Below are positions 37,630 through 50,872 of a stretch of DNA of 64,000 nt, in pieces (the first letter of the stretch is position 1; each line of letters begins with the position of its first letter). A model generated the notes under the pieces. The model ran no database searches, was not told where the DNA came from, and saw only the letters and a list, made by a program, of their open reading frames with translations. The translations under genes were made by a program, and so were the position numbers. Source of the DNA: Syngnathus acus (Eukaryota > Chordata > Actinopteri > Syngnathiformes > Syngnathidae); the NCBI RefSeq assembly GCF_901709675.1, contig NC_051105.1, forward strand, positions 6,315,104 through 6,379,103, read 5' to 3'.

Positions 37630-40600
37630 ATGGCGAGTCCGCCGAACGATGCCGGACCCCAACGACCGGCTGCCGGCGTGAAGAAGTGCGGCTACCTGAG
37701 GAAGCACAAGCACGGCCACAAGCGATTCTTCGTACTCAGGGAGCCCGGCGAGGGCTGCCCTGCCCGGCTGGAGTACTACGAGAGCGAGAAGAAATGGAGG
37801 AACAAGTCTGCTGCCAAGCGGGTCATCCCGCTGGACTGCTGCCTGAACGTCAACAAGCGAGCGGACGCCAAACACAAATATCTCATCGCGCTCTACACCA
37901 AGGACGAGTACTTTGCCGTGGCCGCCGACAGCGAGAGCGAGCAGGAAGAATGGTACCGGGTGCTGACGGATTTGATCGCGGAGGGGAGAGTGTTCGACGG
38001 GTCGGCGTCCAACTCCGCGTCCTCGCTGGTGGGGTTCGACGAGACGAGCTACGGCGTGATCACGCCGGTTAGCGCTGCCTACAAGGAGGTATGGCAGGTC
38101 AACATGAAATCCAAAGGCTTGGGGCAGAGCAGGAATTTAACCGGAGTGTACAGACTCTGCTTATCCAGTCGGACTATCAGTTTTGTGAAACTCAACACGG
38201 AGGTGGCCGCGGTCATTTTGCAGCTGATGAACATCCGGAGGTGCGGCCACTCTGACAGCTTCTTCTTCATCGAGGTGGGTCGCTCTGCAGCCACCGGACC
38301 CGGCGAGCTTTGGATGCAGGCAGATGATTCTGTCGTGGCGCAGAACATCCACGAAACCATCCTGGAAGCTATGAAAGCAATGAAGGAGTTGTCTGAATTC
38401 CGCCCTCGCAGCAAAAGCCAGTCATCGGGTACCAACCCCATCTCCGTGCCCACGAGGCGGCACCTGAACCACCTCCCCCCCAGCCAGACCGGTCTACTCC
38501 GGCGGTCGCGCACTGACAGCATGGCCACAACCTCACCTGTGGGTAAATTCTCCTCTTGTCGGATACGCACGGCCAGTGAGGGCGACGGCACCATGACACG
38601 CCCTATTTCGGTGAACGGGAGCCCCCTCAGCCCGGGGGTCCGCCGCACCCTCCTGAGCAGGTCTCACACCATCACGGCACGCCCATGTCGGACGTTTGAA
38701 TCCTCCTCCCTGCAACACAGTAAGTCCATGTCCATGCCGCTGTCTCATTCCCCGCCGATGACCGCCCCCAGTCTTGTGAGCCTGACCTCGTGTCCGGATA
38801 ACAGCGCACCTCGTCCCTCCAGCTGTAGTGCCTCTTTTTCGGGCTCCCCGAGTGACGCCGGTTTCATATCGTGTGAGGAGTACGGCACGAGCCCCGCGGA
38901 CGCACGCGACCTCCGGCTGCCTCTCACGTACGGGAGCAACACCCCAGAGTCTCTCAGAGCTGACACTCCTCCCTCCCGGGATGGCAGCAGGCTCGATGGC
39001 TACATGGTGATGGAACAGCCGAACCAGAATGGCTATCGGTGGTACTCGGAGTTGGACAAGGCTTATCGAAAGCGTACATACTCTCTGACCACCCCCCGGC
39101 AGCAGAGGTGTCTCCCTCAAGTGTCTTCGGCCTCCCTCGACGAGTACACGTTAATGAGGGCCACTTACACGAGTGGAAGCCAGTCTTCTCGCCGATGTCT
39201 CACAGCCTCTCCTAAAGGAACCTTTCCAGATGAGTACAGGGATGTCCGGACGGGACCAAACTGTCTCCAAGGCGACAGTGGTTACATGCCTATGATGCCA
39301 GGCGTGGCACCTCATACATCAGGTGCTAAGAACGACCCCTACATGCCGATGAGCCCCATGTGTGTCTCTGCTCCGAAGCAGATCATCAACCCCCGATCGC
39401 ACCCCTCCTCTGCAGCAGGGCTGGGCCCGCATACTGTCTCCCCAGGCAGCGTTTCCCTCGAGGACAACGGCTACATGCGCATGTGGTGCGGAATCAAAAT
39501 GTCAATGGAGAGCACTGACGGAAAGCTCACCAACGGAGAGTACCTGAACATGTCTCCCGGTGACCACACGCCTCGAGACCACCACATCCTTAGTTCTTCT
39601 GGAGGAGAGCAACAACACAGACAGCCTTATTCTTATAGCACGCTGCCACATTCACTTAAGGGCCAATTGCAGCGCAACGGCTCCACTGACACAGACCAAT
39701 ACGTGGTGATGTGTTTGCAGAAGCAGCGGATCGAAGAGGAGTCCAACTACTGCCCTGTGACTTTGGGAGACTCTGTGACACCGGGCACCCCTTCATCTGC
39801 CCCTTCTCCTCTCAGAGACAGTGGAGTTCTGGCGCACAGGAGTAGGGCGTGTCGTCCCACCCGCCTGGCTCTAGATTCTCTCAGAACCTTACCATGTATG
39901 AGTGAACACCCGCTCCCCTCTGAGCCACGCAGCCCAGGGGAATATATTAACATCGACTTCAGCAGTGCTTCCAGTGACGCGGTGGAATCCGCTGAAGCCT
40001 CAAAGTGTGCAGATGAGGGATCTATACCACTTTCGGACTATGTTAACGTGGACCTCGCCTCGCCCAAGACTGTGAGTTTGAACCGGGAGGAGGAGGAGGG
40101 CGAAGGCGTAGAGGGACAGGAAGAGGTGAGAGGCGTGGTGGATGAATATCCTCTCCAGCATCACACGAGTCCGGCGTGTCAGCCGACTGCAGTCAAAGAC
40201 GACTACACCGAGATGACACTCGGTCCTCTCTGCGCCACCGACAATGCCCCTCTCCCGACCAGCCCGACCGCCTGTGTCCATAGACTGAGTCTTGACAGCA
40301 GCCTTGTGGCGGACGGAGTACCAGCGGTGCCCGTGGATTCTTTTCTCCTCAGTGGACCTTCGCTGAATGTCCCCCTTGCAGATCCACATCGGGGGGCCAA
40401 AGTAATTCGCGCTGACCCTCAGGGACGCCGGCGACACAGCTCCGAGACCTTCTCTTCTACTACCACTGTCACACCCGTGTGCCCATCCTTTGCCCACGAC
40501 ACCAAGCGCCACAGCTCGGCCTCGGTGGAGAACGTCTCCCATGGCGTGCGGGACTCGGAGGGACCCGATGAGGACTATGGCGGCAGCACCCCGATGTGCA

Positions 40601-43600
40601 GGGAGACGTCCGCCGGCTATCAGAATGGACTCAACTACATTGCCTTAAACTTGATGGAGGGTACTCTCGGTGGGTGCCGGTTAGGGGGATGTGATGGACT
40701 CTTGAGATTCAAGACTGCCTGTGGCTGCAAAGATGGTATGAATGGCTTCAACTCCAGCCCCTACGCCAGTTTGGGATTCAAGGAGACGACTGCTGCTGCT
40801 GTGAAAGGTGAGCGCCACTACTATATGTTGTACACACATTCATTCAGGAGGCTTTCATTCATGAAGGGAGTGGAGCAGGATCTGTCGTAGTGCTTCTGTG
40901 TACTCTGCGGATTGACTGGTGGTTGCTAAGCAGCGCTAGGCTCATTTTCATTCCCAAGTTGTGAAAAATTGTGAGAGCGCAGTATTCCTGCCTGCAGCCG
41001 GCCTCGTAGTCACTGGACTCTGCCGCGCTGACTCTTAGCTCAAAGCTGGTAATCAGAATGTATTTTTGTGCACCTAATCAAAAAGAATGTAGCGTGCTTT
41101 ACGCCTTGATGCTCGACAACATACCAACCTACATTATGTAACAAAAACAGAGCAAAAGAACACTAGACGGCATATCATATCATCTGTGCTCACACACACG
41201 CCTGGCCTTTGTGCAGTTGTATAAGTCACCGCGACCGAGGAAAGTTGTACCAAACATTGCTGTGAGATGCAGGCGGCGATGTTTAGGTAGAATTAGTCAC
41301 CCCCTCGTCACACCCATGACACAACGAGAAATTTCACAGGACAGTGATGTGAAGGGGAGCTGTTTGCTCAACCTTTCTTTTACGTTGGGCTGCACGGATA
41401 CCACGTTGTGATGATACAACAACACCCGATCCAGAATGCCCCATTCTATTCCTAACACCATTAAAATTCATGCTTCGGGCTGTTTCTCTATTCTTATTGG
41501 CTGACTTGAGCTCATGAGACGTAGTTTTATACCACGTCAGTGTTTCATCTTTACTAGTGACGCATGTTACTACACCGGCTCATTTAAAGTAGTAACACCA
41601 GCAGAGATCCTTGTTTTTATGCCTGATTGTAAAGCCGGTTTATTGGTCCTCTATTTGGTCCTATTGTCTTTATACGGCTGACTACTACACCGTTGATGGG
41701 TTGTCTTTCCGGGAAAGAACAGTTGCCATCAAAATATCACCTTTCACCTTGTTCTCTACGCTGTTGCATCACTGGCTTTTCATGCAACTCTCAAAGGCAG
41801 GGATTATTTACACGGATAGGTGACCAAGCAGCGGCATTTCAGAAGTCACTGTTATCCGAAAAGACAATCACGGGGCAGGATGGTTGCGAAGTCTTGTTAA
41901 TTGCTGTTTGTGCTTTCATGACAGAGATTGTTTCTTTGCTAGTAGGACTGAACAAGTTATCGTGTTTGGAATTGAAATCGTGATCGGAGATAATGCGATT
42001 TGTGATCTTCAAAGTTATGCGCTTTTATCCCTGACAGGTTACTAACCAATTGGCTACAAGCTGGTTAAAAAAGCGTCGCGTCCACATCACACTGACGCCC
42101 ATCCTCCTGAGTTATTGCTTTCCCGGCTCCTCGTGAACGCTAGGCGCTAAGCTAACTTGCTCAGCTGTGAGCTTCGGGGTGCGGGTCCTCTCCTCTAAAT
42201 AACTAATCCTCGCCTCCGTAATGACAAAAAAACTACACTTACAAGAAGAATCACTCAGCAAGCAACATACGAGCAACCAGAGAAAAGATTGGACATGCCA
42301 ATGCTAACTGCTAAACTAATGTGAAACGCAGTCATGAAAGACCAAAATCGGGGCTTTTCCCAGAAGTCATGTTTGTAAAAAATTTGAATGTAAAGAAGCA
42401 GACATGATACATTCTGACTCATTTAACGGGAAATATTTACCTTTTGTTATTCCAATAACCATTCGGAAATATTTCCATCATGATATTTTCCACTTTTACA
42501 CTCACCATTATTGTGAAGGGATTCAATTATTACCAGGATGGGAATGTCAGGAAAATAAATCGGACCTTGAATTAAAATTGGTGTACCTGTCAGAAAAATT
42601 GGTATTCGATCTTCTCCAAAAATGGTTGAAACTTATCGACTAGTCTGTCTTTTAGTCTCTGAGCCAGCTCTGACGCTTTTCGCGGTACTCCGTGCGAGTC
42701 ATCGGGTTCCCCAGGAAAACAAGTGAGTCAGTTGTTTATCAATTGTCAGGTACCGGGTTTCAGGCCTGGAATGTGGGGCGGTGTGCAAAGGTTGCTGGGA
42801 GAGGTGAATGCTCACTTGTTTTTCTAACCTGGCAGCATGGAAGACTCTGAAGGGGGATGGGGGACTTTTTTTTTTCTGCAAACAACTTCACAAACATGGC
42901 TGTATGGCCGCATGTTTGGGTTGTATGAACATTTGCTATCTCCCGTTTCTTCTTCTTCTACTCCTTCCAAATGACTAAACGCATGCTTCTTAGCAATCAA
43001 GGGAGAGACGAGGCGTCGCCTTCCGCAAGCTATGCCACATTTTCTTGTTATCAACCTACTGAGCCCATAGTTTACATTCCCTTCAGTGCTGCAGTTTGAA
43101 ACATTCGGAACTTAAATCCCATGTCCTCATTTGGGATTTGCAGTCACCCCGTGGGGCGGAGAGGGAAGGAGTGTGGGCTCACAGTGAGGAGGGGGTGAGA
43201 GGGAGGGAGGCAGTTGCTGTTCTAAAATTCAACACACATGTGAATGAATAAGAGGGGGGCTGCATTCTATATCCCTATATATGGACTTTTTTGTTTCTGT
43301 GTGCTGTGGATCACTTTTAATAGGCCAGGCAGTCGATTGGTTAGTAGTTTTGAAGCAGTAGTTCCACCGTTTAGCCTTCAAGGGCACACCTCCTGACCCT
43401 GCTGCAATGTCACTTTAGTGACCTTTGAACTACAGCGAAATGCATCAAGCCACATCATAGAAGCGTGTGGATTACTTTTTACCATATTTTTTCTGAGGCT
43501 GCCTTTCATCTATTTAGCCAACCCCCCCCCCCCCCCCCTTCACATACGCCCGACCCCCTCCCCCCACCCTCTGTTGTAACAGCCGTCTTGCATGGTTGCA

Positions 43601-46600
43601 TTTAGGGGAGAATCTGACTCACTCCCTCCATGCCTTGCCGAATTTAGCAGCCCAACGCACACACCGTTCCACTTTCTGCGTCTTCCTGTCTGCATATGCG
43701 CAGCCGCCAGCAGATGGTCGAGAGGGTTGTGTGTGAGTGTGTTTTGTGTGTAGAGGTGTTTGTGTGTGTGTGGGGGGGGGTTGAGTCAGGAGTATTTGCA
43801 CCTGCCCCGCCAAGCAGCACTCACTGGTTATCTGGCTCTTTTAGGAGGAGAGTGACAATACGCTAATGACCGGCCACCATCTGCCACAACAACAGGGAGA
43901 AGGTGGAAGTGGAGGAGTGTGGCGGAGGGGTGCAAGAGGGTGTGTTCAGAAGCCTTACACCAAACCCCTCCCCCTTTTTTTTTTTTTGCATCATCCCTCC
44001 CCCCCCGATTCTCCGCCTCGTCTCTCCAGGCATCGCTTTCTGTTTTGCAGAAATCATGTGACGCAACCTACGCCTACCCCCACAATCATCCTACAGCAAG
44101 CCCCCTCTTCTGTTGACACACACACACATGCTTTATTTGGCATCAGTGTTGTGTATTTTCTCTTGTTTTCCATACCTCTGTGGGCCAGTTTTGCTATGGC
44201 TTCTTGCACCAGAGTCCGCGGAGGATGTCCTAATGACTTGTTTAGCAACCAAAGCTTATCAAACTTGATTAAAGGTTGCTGTTGTAATCACGAGCTTCCA
44301 AAAACAAGAACAAACAGCTCTGGCATAGTTTTGATACCTCACTGATAATCACCCCGACTTCTTTGCATTTTAATGAGCAAGTTACAGAGGTACAAAGTGC
44401 ACTTTTCCAAAGTCAGCCCAACAAGACTCTTTGATGACAACAGAGGAAAGGAACACTTTGTTTCTTGCCCTCACCTGTCCTGTACTCCCCGTCTCCCTCC
44501 CCCTGCAACTCTGCACAGTCACAGTGAGTGTGATACATAACTCTTGAGAGTACACTAGGGCAGGATGTTCCAGTCGCAGATAAAAACAAAGTCAACCTAT
44601 CCCCAATTTAGCTTGGAGGTAAGAAGGCTTACGTTCACTTCAGGATTAAACATTGTTGAGCCGCTTGTTTTGTCTCGAGCTGCTGCGTGATGCGAGCGTG
44701 TCTCAGCAAACTCGGCCCCTTCATATGACCGTTTTATACTGAATGTAGAGCCAGGATAAACTTTTTTTTTTTCCCAATTTGTGTTTGTTAGTAAGCAACC
44801 ATTGCCATGATGGACTGAAAAGAAAAGTAATTAATTACCCCCCCCCTTCAATATTATGTAGTTTTATTTGACAGAACAGGCACAGGTTCTTTAATCAAGT
44901 TGTGATCGCCTCGAGAAGAAAATAAAAATCAAATGCAATTATTGATCCAGTAACTTGAATAATTCGATTACAAGAAAAGGTTGAAGCAAAGTCTTTGCCT
45001 CAGAGCTTTGCAGGGATCATTCTTCCCCACACAGACTAATGTTACTGCAGTTGCGCATATCGCTCTGTGTAGATATAAGTTGGCGCAATGAGGGTGAGCC
45101 AAAGAATTTGTAAAAAACAATGTTAAAAGTTTGAGATCATTTTACACTTAACAAGTCGATTAAACGCAATTTGTACCACAAAAGCACGATTGCCAACACA
45201 AATAACGTATTAATGTTAGCTAATTTAATCGAGCCTAGCATCACAAGTAATAGCATATTGTATTGTCACCAAAAGTGGTCAAGGAAACACACAGCCACTT
45301 GTGCACTTTCGCTTCTCTGAACAAACAAACAGTAAGAAAACAGGCCCACAAGATGAGTTGTCGATGGCCTCAACTCACACCAAATACCTCCAGCCGACTC
45401 TCATTATTGACACCCACGTCACTCACCAGCCACTGTTTAAAGCCACACACACTAAAAGTGACTATAGTAGAATGGTGACCAAGTAAACGAACATATCACC
45501 GGCACCTTACGTGTGTGCTCAATATGCAAAATACAATTAATTGATAGAAAACGTACTTTATATGTCGCTATATGATGAAATCGCTGGATATAAAAATGGG
45601 GGTTTCCTCCCAAATGTGTGCAAGTCACTCAAGGGGATACTGTGATTGGAGGTCATGTCCACGCCACTAGCAAAGGTTGAGGTGAGCGAGCAGGGCTTGT
45701 TTTCGTGCTGTGCGTCGGACAGGCCCATGCCGTGGGAGGTCATAGGTCACGAGGCATTCGGTGTTTGTGTAGTAGAGCCCTGCGATAGATCAGGGAGGAG
45801 TCAGCCGGCGGGAGGCTGGAATGTAAACACAACATATCCCAGCCTGTTCATCTCTGAGGGAGAAGACTTGTCATCATTTCTGCTCTTTTCACTCTTGGAG
45901 TTGTTTACATGACACGTTGGAGCCAGGAATAGCAAACTGAAAACAGATTATTTTAAGACAAAATTATATTTTCTTAGCATAGTTCAATTTTTACTAACAC
46001 TTTAAATACACCCATAGCAGGTGTGTAAGAATATTTGGTGGCTGGTTTCACAAACCCAAACCACAAAAAATTACTTCCAATAGGACCTATGAGGAACTGC
46101 TATTGCTACTTACTGGCTTGGCATTTATGTTACTTACGTATTCTCCGTGAGAACAGAGATTAATTTGGTACAACCTGAACTTTACGACTGTTGGCAAAAG
46201 TAGCGAATGGCTAACTTGCGACCTTGATCGAACCCTGACAACAACTCGACATTGGATCCCTTCGCAAATTCCTCAGTGGGACACGGCCTTAAGTTTGTCG
46301 TTTTTACCAGTCATGCTTGATGCCAATAGAAATCCCCCCCCACCACGTTTTTATGGGTTTGCTGTCTTATTTTTCACATTTATGGCCATTTACATGAGAT
46401 ACGCTCAGTGAGGGAGGCTGCAGTGGACATGTTTACGTCGGAAGAGACTCGGCCGCCAATAACACTCCCCAGTGTCCTAGCCCTGAATGGAGCTGGGCTA
46501 AGTTTAGCCTGCGAGCTAAATAAATAATGAACAGTCGGTGAGGGTGGGCGGTCGTCATGGTTGTGGGAGGAACTGAAAGAGGGCACCCCCACCGAAAAGC

Positions 46601-47677
46601 AGGACAGGGGTTGAGTAGCCATCGGGTTCATTCCTTGATAGACCTCGCTCCCTTTGTTTCAGTAACACCCCTTTTTCCACACACCCCTGTTGTCTGGTGT
46701 GTGGTCGCGTTGAGACATGACATTTATTTATTTGTTTCCTCTGCAGCGTGTTATTAATCCACGCTGTCAGTGATTCATTTTCCCGGCACATCTCAGTCAT
46801 TCTCACCCAAGTGTTTGCCCCGACAGGCCACTGTCTGGACCAGCACATACACACACAGATTGTTACAGGCCGACGGTCCCATGACCTCACTGCATTCCCG
46901 GTCCTCTCAGTCAGGTTGATTCTGTTACTGTGGTTTTTCCACCTCTCCCCAAACTCTTTCTTCTTGATTCTCTCTTTTCTTGCCCTCTAATGAACCCAAA
47001 CAACCATGAGGAACCATTAGAGGAGCCAAATTAAATGTCTGTTTTCCCCAAAATGAGTCATCCACTGAACAAAAAAAAAAAAACCCTGACATGATTCTAA
47101 GATTTTTCTTTTTAGTCAAAAACAGGAGAACAAAGTGTGTGTGTTTTTAGTAGGGAGTGTTGTGGGGAGGGGGGGGGTCAGCTTGGCCTGAATGAAAGGT
47201 TTGTTTTAGAGAATGAACGATCACATCGAGCTTTGTGAAAACAGCTCTTGTTCACCTCCGGGGGAGGGGACGAGAGAGAGGGGAGAGGAGACGGCGAGCG
47301 GGGGACAAAAATGTGGCCTGCCGGCCCAGCCGTGTGTATTTGTGCGTGTGTGTTGTCGGCCGACATTTCCGCTGCCGTTTGATAGCTGCATGCAAATGAA
47401 AGCTCCCAAGCAAGTGTGTGGGGGTCAGAGTTCAGCAGTGTTTTCCACTGGGACAGAAAGCGACACTGTGGCGACTGCATGAATGAGAATAAATAAGAAT
47501 ATGTCACTGTGGTGTGTGTGGGAGTGACATTTGCATGTTTTATTTGGAGTGTGTGTATTCAGTCTGGAATACCGGTGTTGTGTGTACGACGCTGTTTTAA
47601 AGGCACTGACTGAGGAGCACACACTTTGTTACCAAGTAAGGAATAAGTGATCTTCAAAGTGGGGGAATCCATTTGAC

Positions 47678-47708
<31 letters not shown>

Positions 47709-47974
47709 ACACACACACACACAACTGTCAATATGGATTTATTAAAAAAAAAACTTTTATTTTCTCCCAAAATGTAATTTTAGTCAACCTCTTTTTTTTC
47801 CCCTTTGAAAGACTACAGCTTTTGTAAGATTTGGACTTTTTTGCCCAAATACAACATCAACAACAGTTCTATTCATTTTAGTTTTGTAATATTCCAACCT
47901 TTTCTTTGGAAAAAAAATCTGAGTTCATTGTCATCATTGTCATCATATGTTTTCCCTTCTCTCTTTCAGAATGA
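37630..47974 (+). CDS. irs2: Insulin receptor substrate 2 (two coding exons)
   Basis: Cytoplasmic docking protein phosphorylated by insulin/IGF-1 receptors; it recruits PI3K, GRB2 and SHP2. Exon 1 codes 37,630-40,807 and exon 2 codes 47,970-47,974, giving 1,060 residues (human IRS2 1,338, memory). The start MASPP matches human and has A at -3 and G at +4. PH domain is about 18-118 and PTB about 153-253. YxxM motifs for PI3K: Tyr458, 506, 552, 571, 615, 638, 691; also Tyr859 (YTEM). The GRB2-type site is Tyr772 (YINI), and SHP2-type sites are Tyr1003 (NYIAL) and Tyr1045 (PYASL). The donor at 40,808 splits the Glu codon; the junction reads Val-Lys-Glu-stop, the same C-terminus as human IRS2 (TIVKE). 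IRS2 rather than IRS1/4 is supported by SPPN, DEYTLM, SFAHDTKRHSSASVENVS and the col4a1 neighbour. Confidence 0.97.
43522..43538. repeat. Poly-C run in irs2 intron
   Basis: Seventeen consecutive C residues, followed by C-rich sequence to about 43,570. Confidence 0.9.
44920..45015. repeat. Diverged teleost interspersed-repeat fragment
   Basis: Words such as AATTATTGATCCAGTAACTTG, AATTCGATTAC and AAGTCTTTGCCTC resemble a remembered AT-rich teleost DNA-transposon end. Boundaries and family are uncertain. Confidence 0.3.
47679..47723. repeat. CA microsatellite near the irs2 exon 2 acceptor
   Basis: A (CA)n tract with one TC interruption, about 250 bp before exon 2. Confidence 0.95.
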
Positions 47975-49034
47975 AGGCCACTGGCTCAGCCCCTCTCCCC
48001 CTTTCCTCTTCTCCTGGCCGTCAGGTCGGTCCGCCGCCTCCATGTGATGACGTCGCCTCGGCAACAGCTGGACCGCGGGCTGCCACCCACATGTCCTTTG
48101 ACCCTCGCCGCCATCTCTGCGAGGTCACGGAGGCGACAGTCACCACGGCAACACGGACACTTGACCTTTGGCCCCAAATCTTCCCTTGGCACCAAAACGA
48201 TGAGGCGCCATCCATTGATGCTGCTGGACTAGATGACTTAAAGAAACAAACTGTCGTACCAACTATTAACTCTTGATAACCATTTTATTTATCTGCGAAA
48301 TGACTACACAAGTTATTATATCGTGTTGGATATATATTATTTTGGTTACCGATAATAACAGAGTTTGAACTGGTGGTCTGACCTGAGAAGACACCAAACT
48401 TGGAGATCACATGCACACACATGCAGAAAAAAATGCATACTAAATATTTATTTATTTAACGCGGATGTATGCATTTGGCAAAACCTTTTCCAAATGTGTG
48501 AATTTCTATAAAGGTGGCATTTAGGTACATATTTAAAAAAAAAAAAAGTTTGCTTAAGAAAAACCTACCTCAACAAAACAAACAAAAACAGGTTGGTTAA
48601 ACCCCCCCCTTAGTTGATATGAAGATATATGAAATATTTATTTTTTAAAACTTTTTTTTTTAAGAAAATCACCAATCCAAAGCCTTACTCTCGCCCCTGA
48701 TGGGCTGTTTCGTCTGGACCTAGCAACCCTCCACAACTGAACCGATCCGCAAAGAATGAGCCACTCTGAGATTTCCACGGTACATTTAAGACAAGATGAT
48801 GTATGAAAGATGTCTATATTTATTCACCCGGCGGGGGGCGGGATGGAAGGATTTTCTATCCTTGCGTTCCTGGAGAGCGATGATGTCACGCTCAAACACC
48901 GCTGCACCACCCAGGTACATCTGTGGCCTGTCTGAGCCAAAGTCACAACACTTTGGACCTGTTCACCTGTAGTCCCCTGCATACCCGCCCGCGCCGCCTG
49001 CAGGAAGTTGTGACAAAATGGAATGTTTGAAGTT

Positions 49035-49813
49035 GTCTTAACTAGGGATGGGCAGAGTGATAGAATTTGGTTGATTGTCGGGAAGTGATCAATAATTAAA
49101 GTCGAAATTGACTACAACCAGCAGAGGTGCAGTTAGTGGTTTAAAGAAGACGTCAGCATTGTTCTGTTCTTTAAGATACTGCAACAGGAGTTCAGAACAT
49201 CCAGAGAGAGGTTATCATCTCACTTAAGTAGAAATTCATGCAAAAAATGAAAAATCATAGGGCTACAAGTAAAAAGTTGCAGTCCGAAAGTACTGCAGTT
49301 GGCTTTAAATATGAATGATTTTCAGGTGTATTTTTCCCGCAAATATGTTTTTTTGTAGAAAATTCCATCTATTTTTTTTTGTATATAATTAGTTTTCTAC
49401 CATTACAGTTTTACTCATAGAATTGAACTTTTTATCAAAAAATTATCAAATGCGACTCCATTGTTTTTTTTGTCGTTTGACCATTAAATTTTTTTCTCAA
49501 TATAATCTATTATATTCCCGTAAGAACAATTAAACTTTATTCCCATAAAATTACAGCTTTAGGAGTTTTATAGAAACTATTTCTTTTTAAAATTTTGAAT
49601 TTTAGAATCAATTCACAATTTATAATTCTGCAACTTTATTCTGGCTATTTCTGATCACATTTGCACTGAATTCTTAAAACTACAACTTGTGCTATTTTTT
49701 TCCCACCACACTTTTACAGAGGAGTCGTTGAACAATTAATCAATTAATTGATTGCTCATTTTCCCAACCGTCAATCAATAAAAAGTCATCAAATGCCCAT
49801 CCCTGATCTTAAC
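49035..49813. mobile_element. Non-autonomous hAT-like element with 8-bp target duplication
   Basis: The element spans 49,043-49,805 (763 bp). The left end TAGGGATGGGCA and the right end TGCCCATCCCTG are inverted repeats matching at 11 of 12 positions. Flanks GTCTTAAC (49,035-49,042) and ATCTTAAC (49,806-49,813) form an 8-bp target duplication with one mismatch. Short ends plus an 8-bp duplication are the hallmark of hAT transposons. The interior is AT-rich with no transposase frame. It sits within the presumed irs2 3' UTR. Confidence 0.8.
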
Positions 49814-50799
49814 TGAACAGTGCACACAGACCCACTCACCTGTTGCCTCACTGCAGCGCCGAGCCACGTGGTCGGTTTTGTCGCATTATGGGACGCTGAC
49901 GCAGCAAAAGCATGGTCTTGCACTTACAAACTTGTCTAGATTGTAACACAAGACGCATTGAATGTAGTACACGCTGCGTTCCAAGGCTGGGAACGCACAA
50001 TCCCAATGAACAACCACAACAATGAAAAGCCAACGAAAACATCGACCGACACAACACACACCAGGATGAGCATTGTTGCTGTTTATCTGGATCCACTGGT
50101 ACTTCAAGACTGTAAATAGTGTGACGTTATGACAACAACAAAACTTTAAGTTAAATAACTTATGCTGTTTTTACTGTACATAGTTTGTGTTGGCGTGATA
50201 CAACAGAAGCACTGATTAAGTTATACGCTAACCACTTCTGGTTTGGCTTTGATTCCCCCCACCCCTTCCTTTTTTTGTGTTTTCAAATAATTTGATAACC
50301 CTGATGGGAGTATTGTGAAAGCCGATGCCACCATTTTTTTAATGCTGTAACTGCAAATTTTACAAGAAATTCATACTTGACCTAATTCATTCTTGATACT
50401 TGGGTACAAATGGCATATGCAATATTTACACGATTCAAATCTAGTTTACTTACCAAGGTGTACCAAATGTACAAATATTGTCTATTTGTTTATGAAACTC
50501 TAAATAATGATTTTTTTGATTGTTGCGGTTTGTACGTGTTTTTTTCTTTTTCTTCAAATTTGAAATTTGCTAATCGAGCCCATTTGGTGTTTGAGCAGTG
50601 TTTTGCATATGGGTCGTGTATCTTGATGAAAGCATCTAAAAATGACTGTTGGGGGTGCCCGGCTGATTTGCTGTGTTTTCCCCCGCCCACCCCACTGTAA
50701 ATAATTCACTTCTTGCTTATTATTGTGATGCGACTAAGAGATGATAATTTAAACTTACGTCTTTGCTTTAGATTGTATTGGTTCTTTTTAGACACATGG

Positions 50800-50872
50800 A
50801 ATAAATATTGATATTATTTAAGATGCCTGCTTATGCTCTGTTTATTGTTCTATTTTGTCTCTGACAAATAAA
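50800..50872 (+). terminator. irs2 poly(A) signals
   Basis: AATAAA occurs at 50,800-50,805 and 50,867-50,872, with T/GT-rich sequence after each. These are the best candidates for the end of the irs2 transcript. Confidence 0.55.

Larger units (their letters stand above)
40808..47969 (+). other. irs2 intron 1
   Basis: A 7.16-kb intron with donor GTGAGC and acceptor CTCTCTTTCAG, phase 1. No gene was recognised inside it on either strand. It contains a 17-base C run (43,522-43,538), a diverged interspersed-repeat fragment near 44.92-45.01 kb, GT/CA tracts near 43.74 kb, and a CA microsatellite at 47,679-47,723. Open frames are short and without domains. Confidence 0.85.

Noticed and set aside
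38079-39120. Long minus-strand open frames (up to 195 codons) opposite irs2
   Set aside because: They are shadows of the GC-rich irs2 coding exon; the plus frame has PH/PTB domains and conserved motifs.
47947-48276. 109-codon open frame at irs2 exon 2
   Set aside because: It overlaps the acceptor and the real stop codon of irs2 in another frame and continues into the 3' UTR; no conserved motif.
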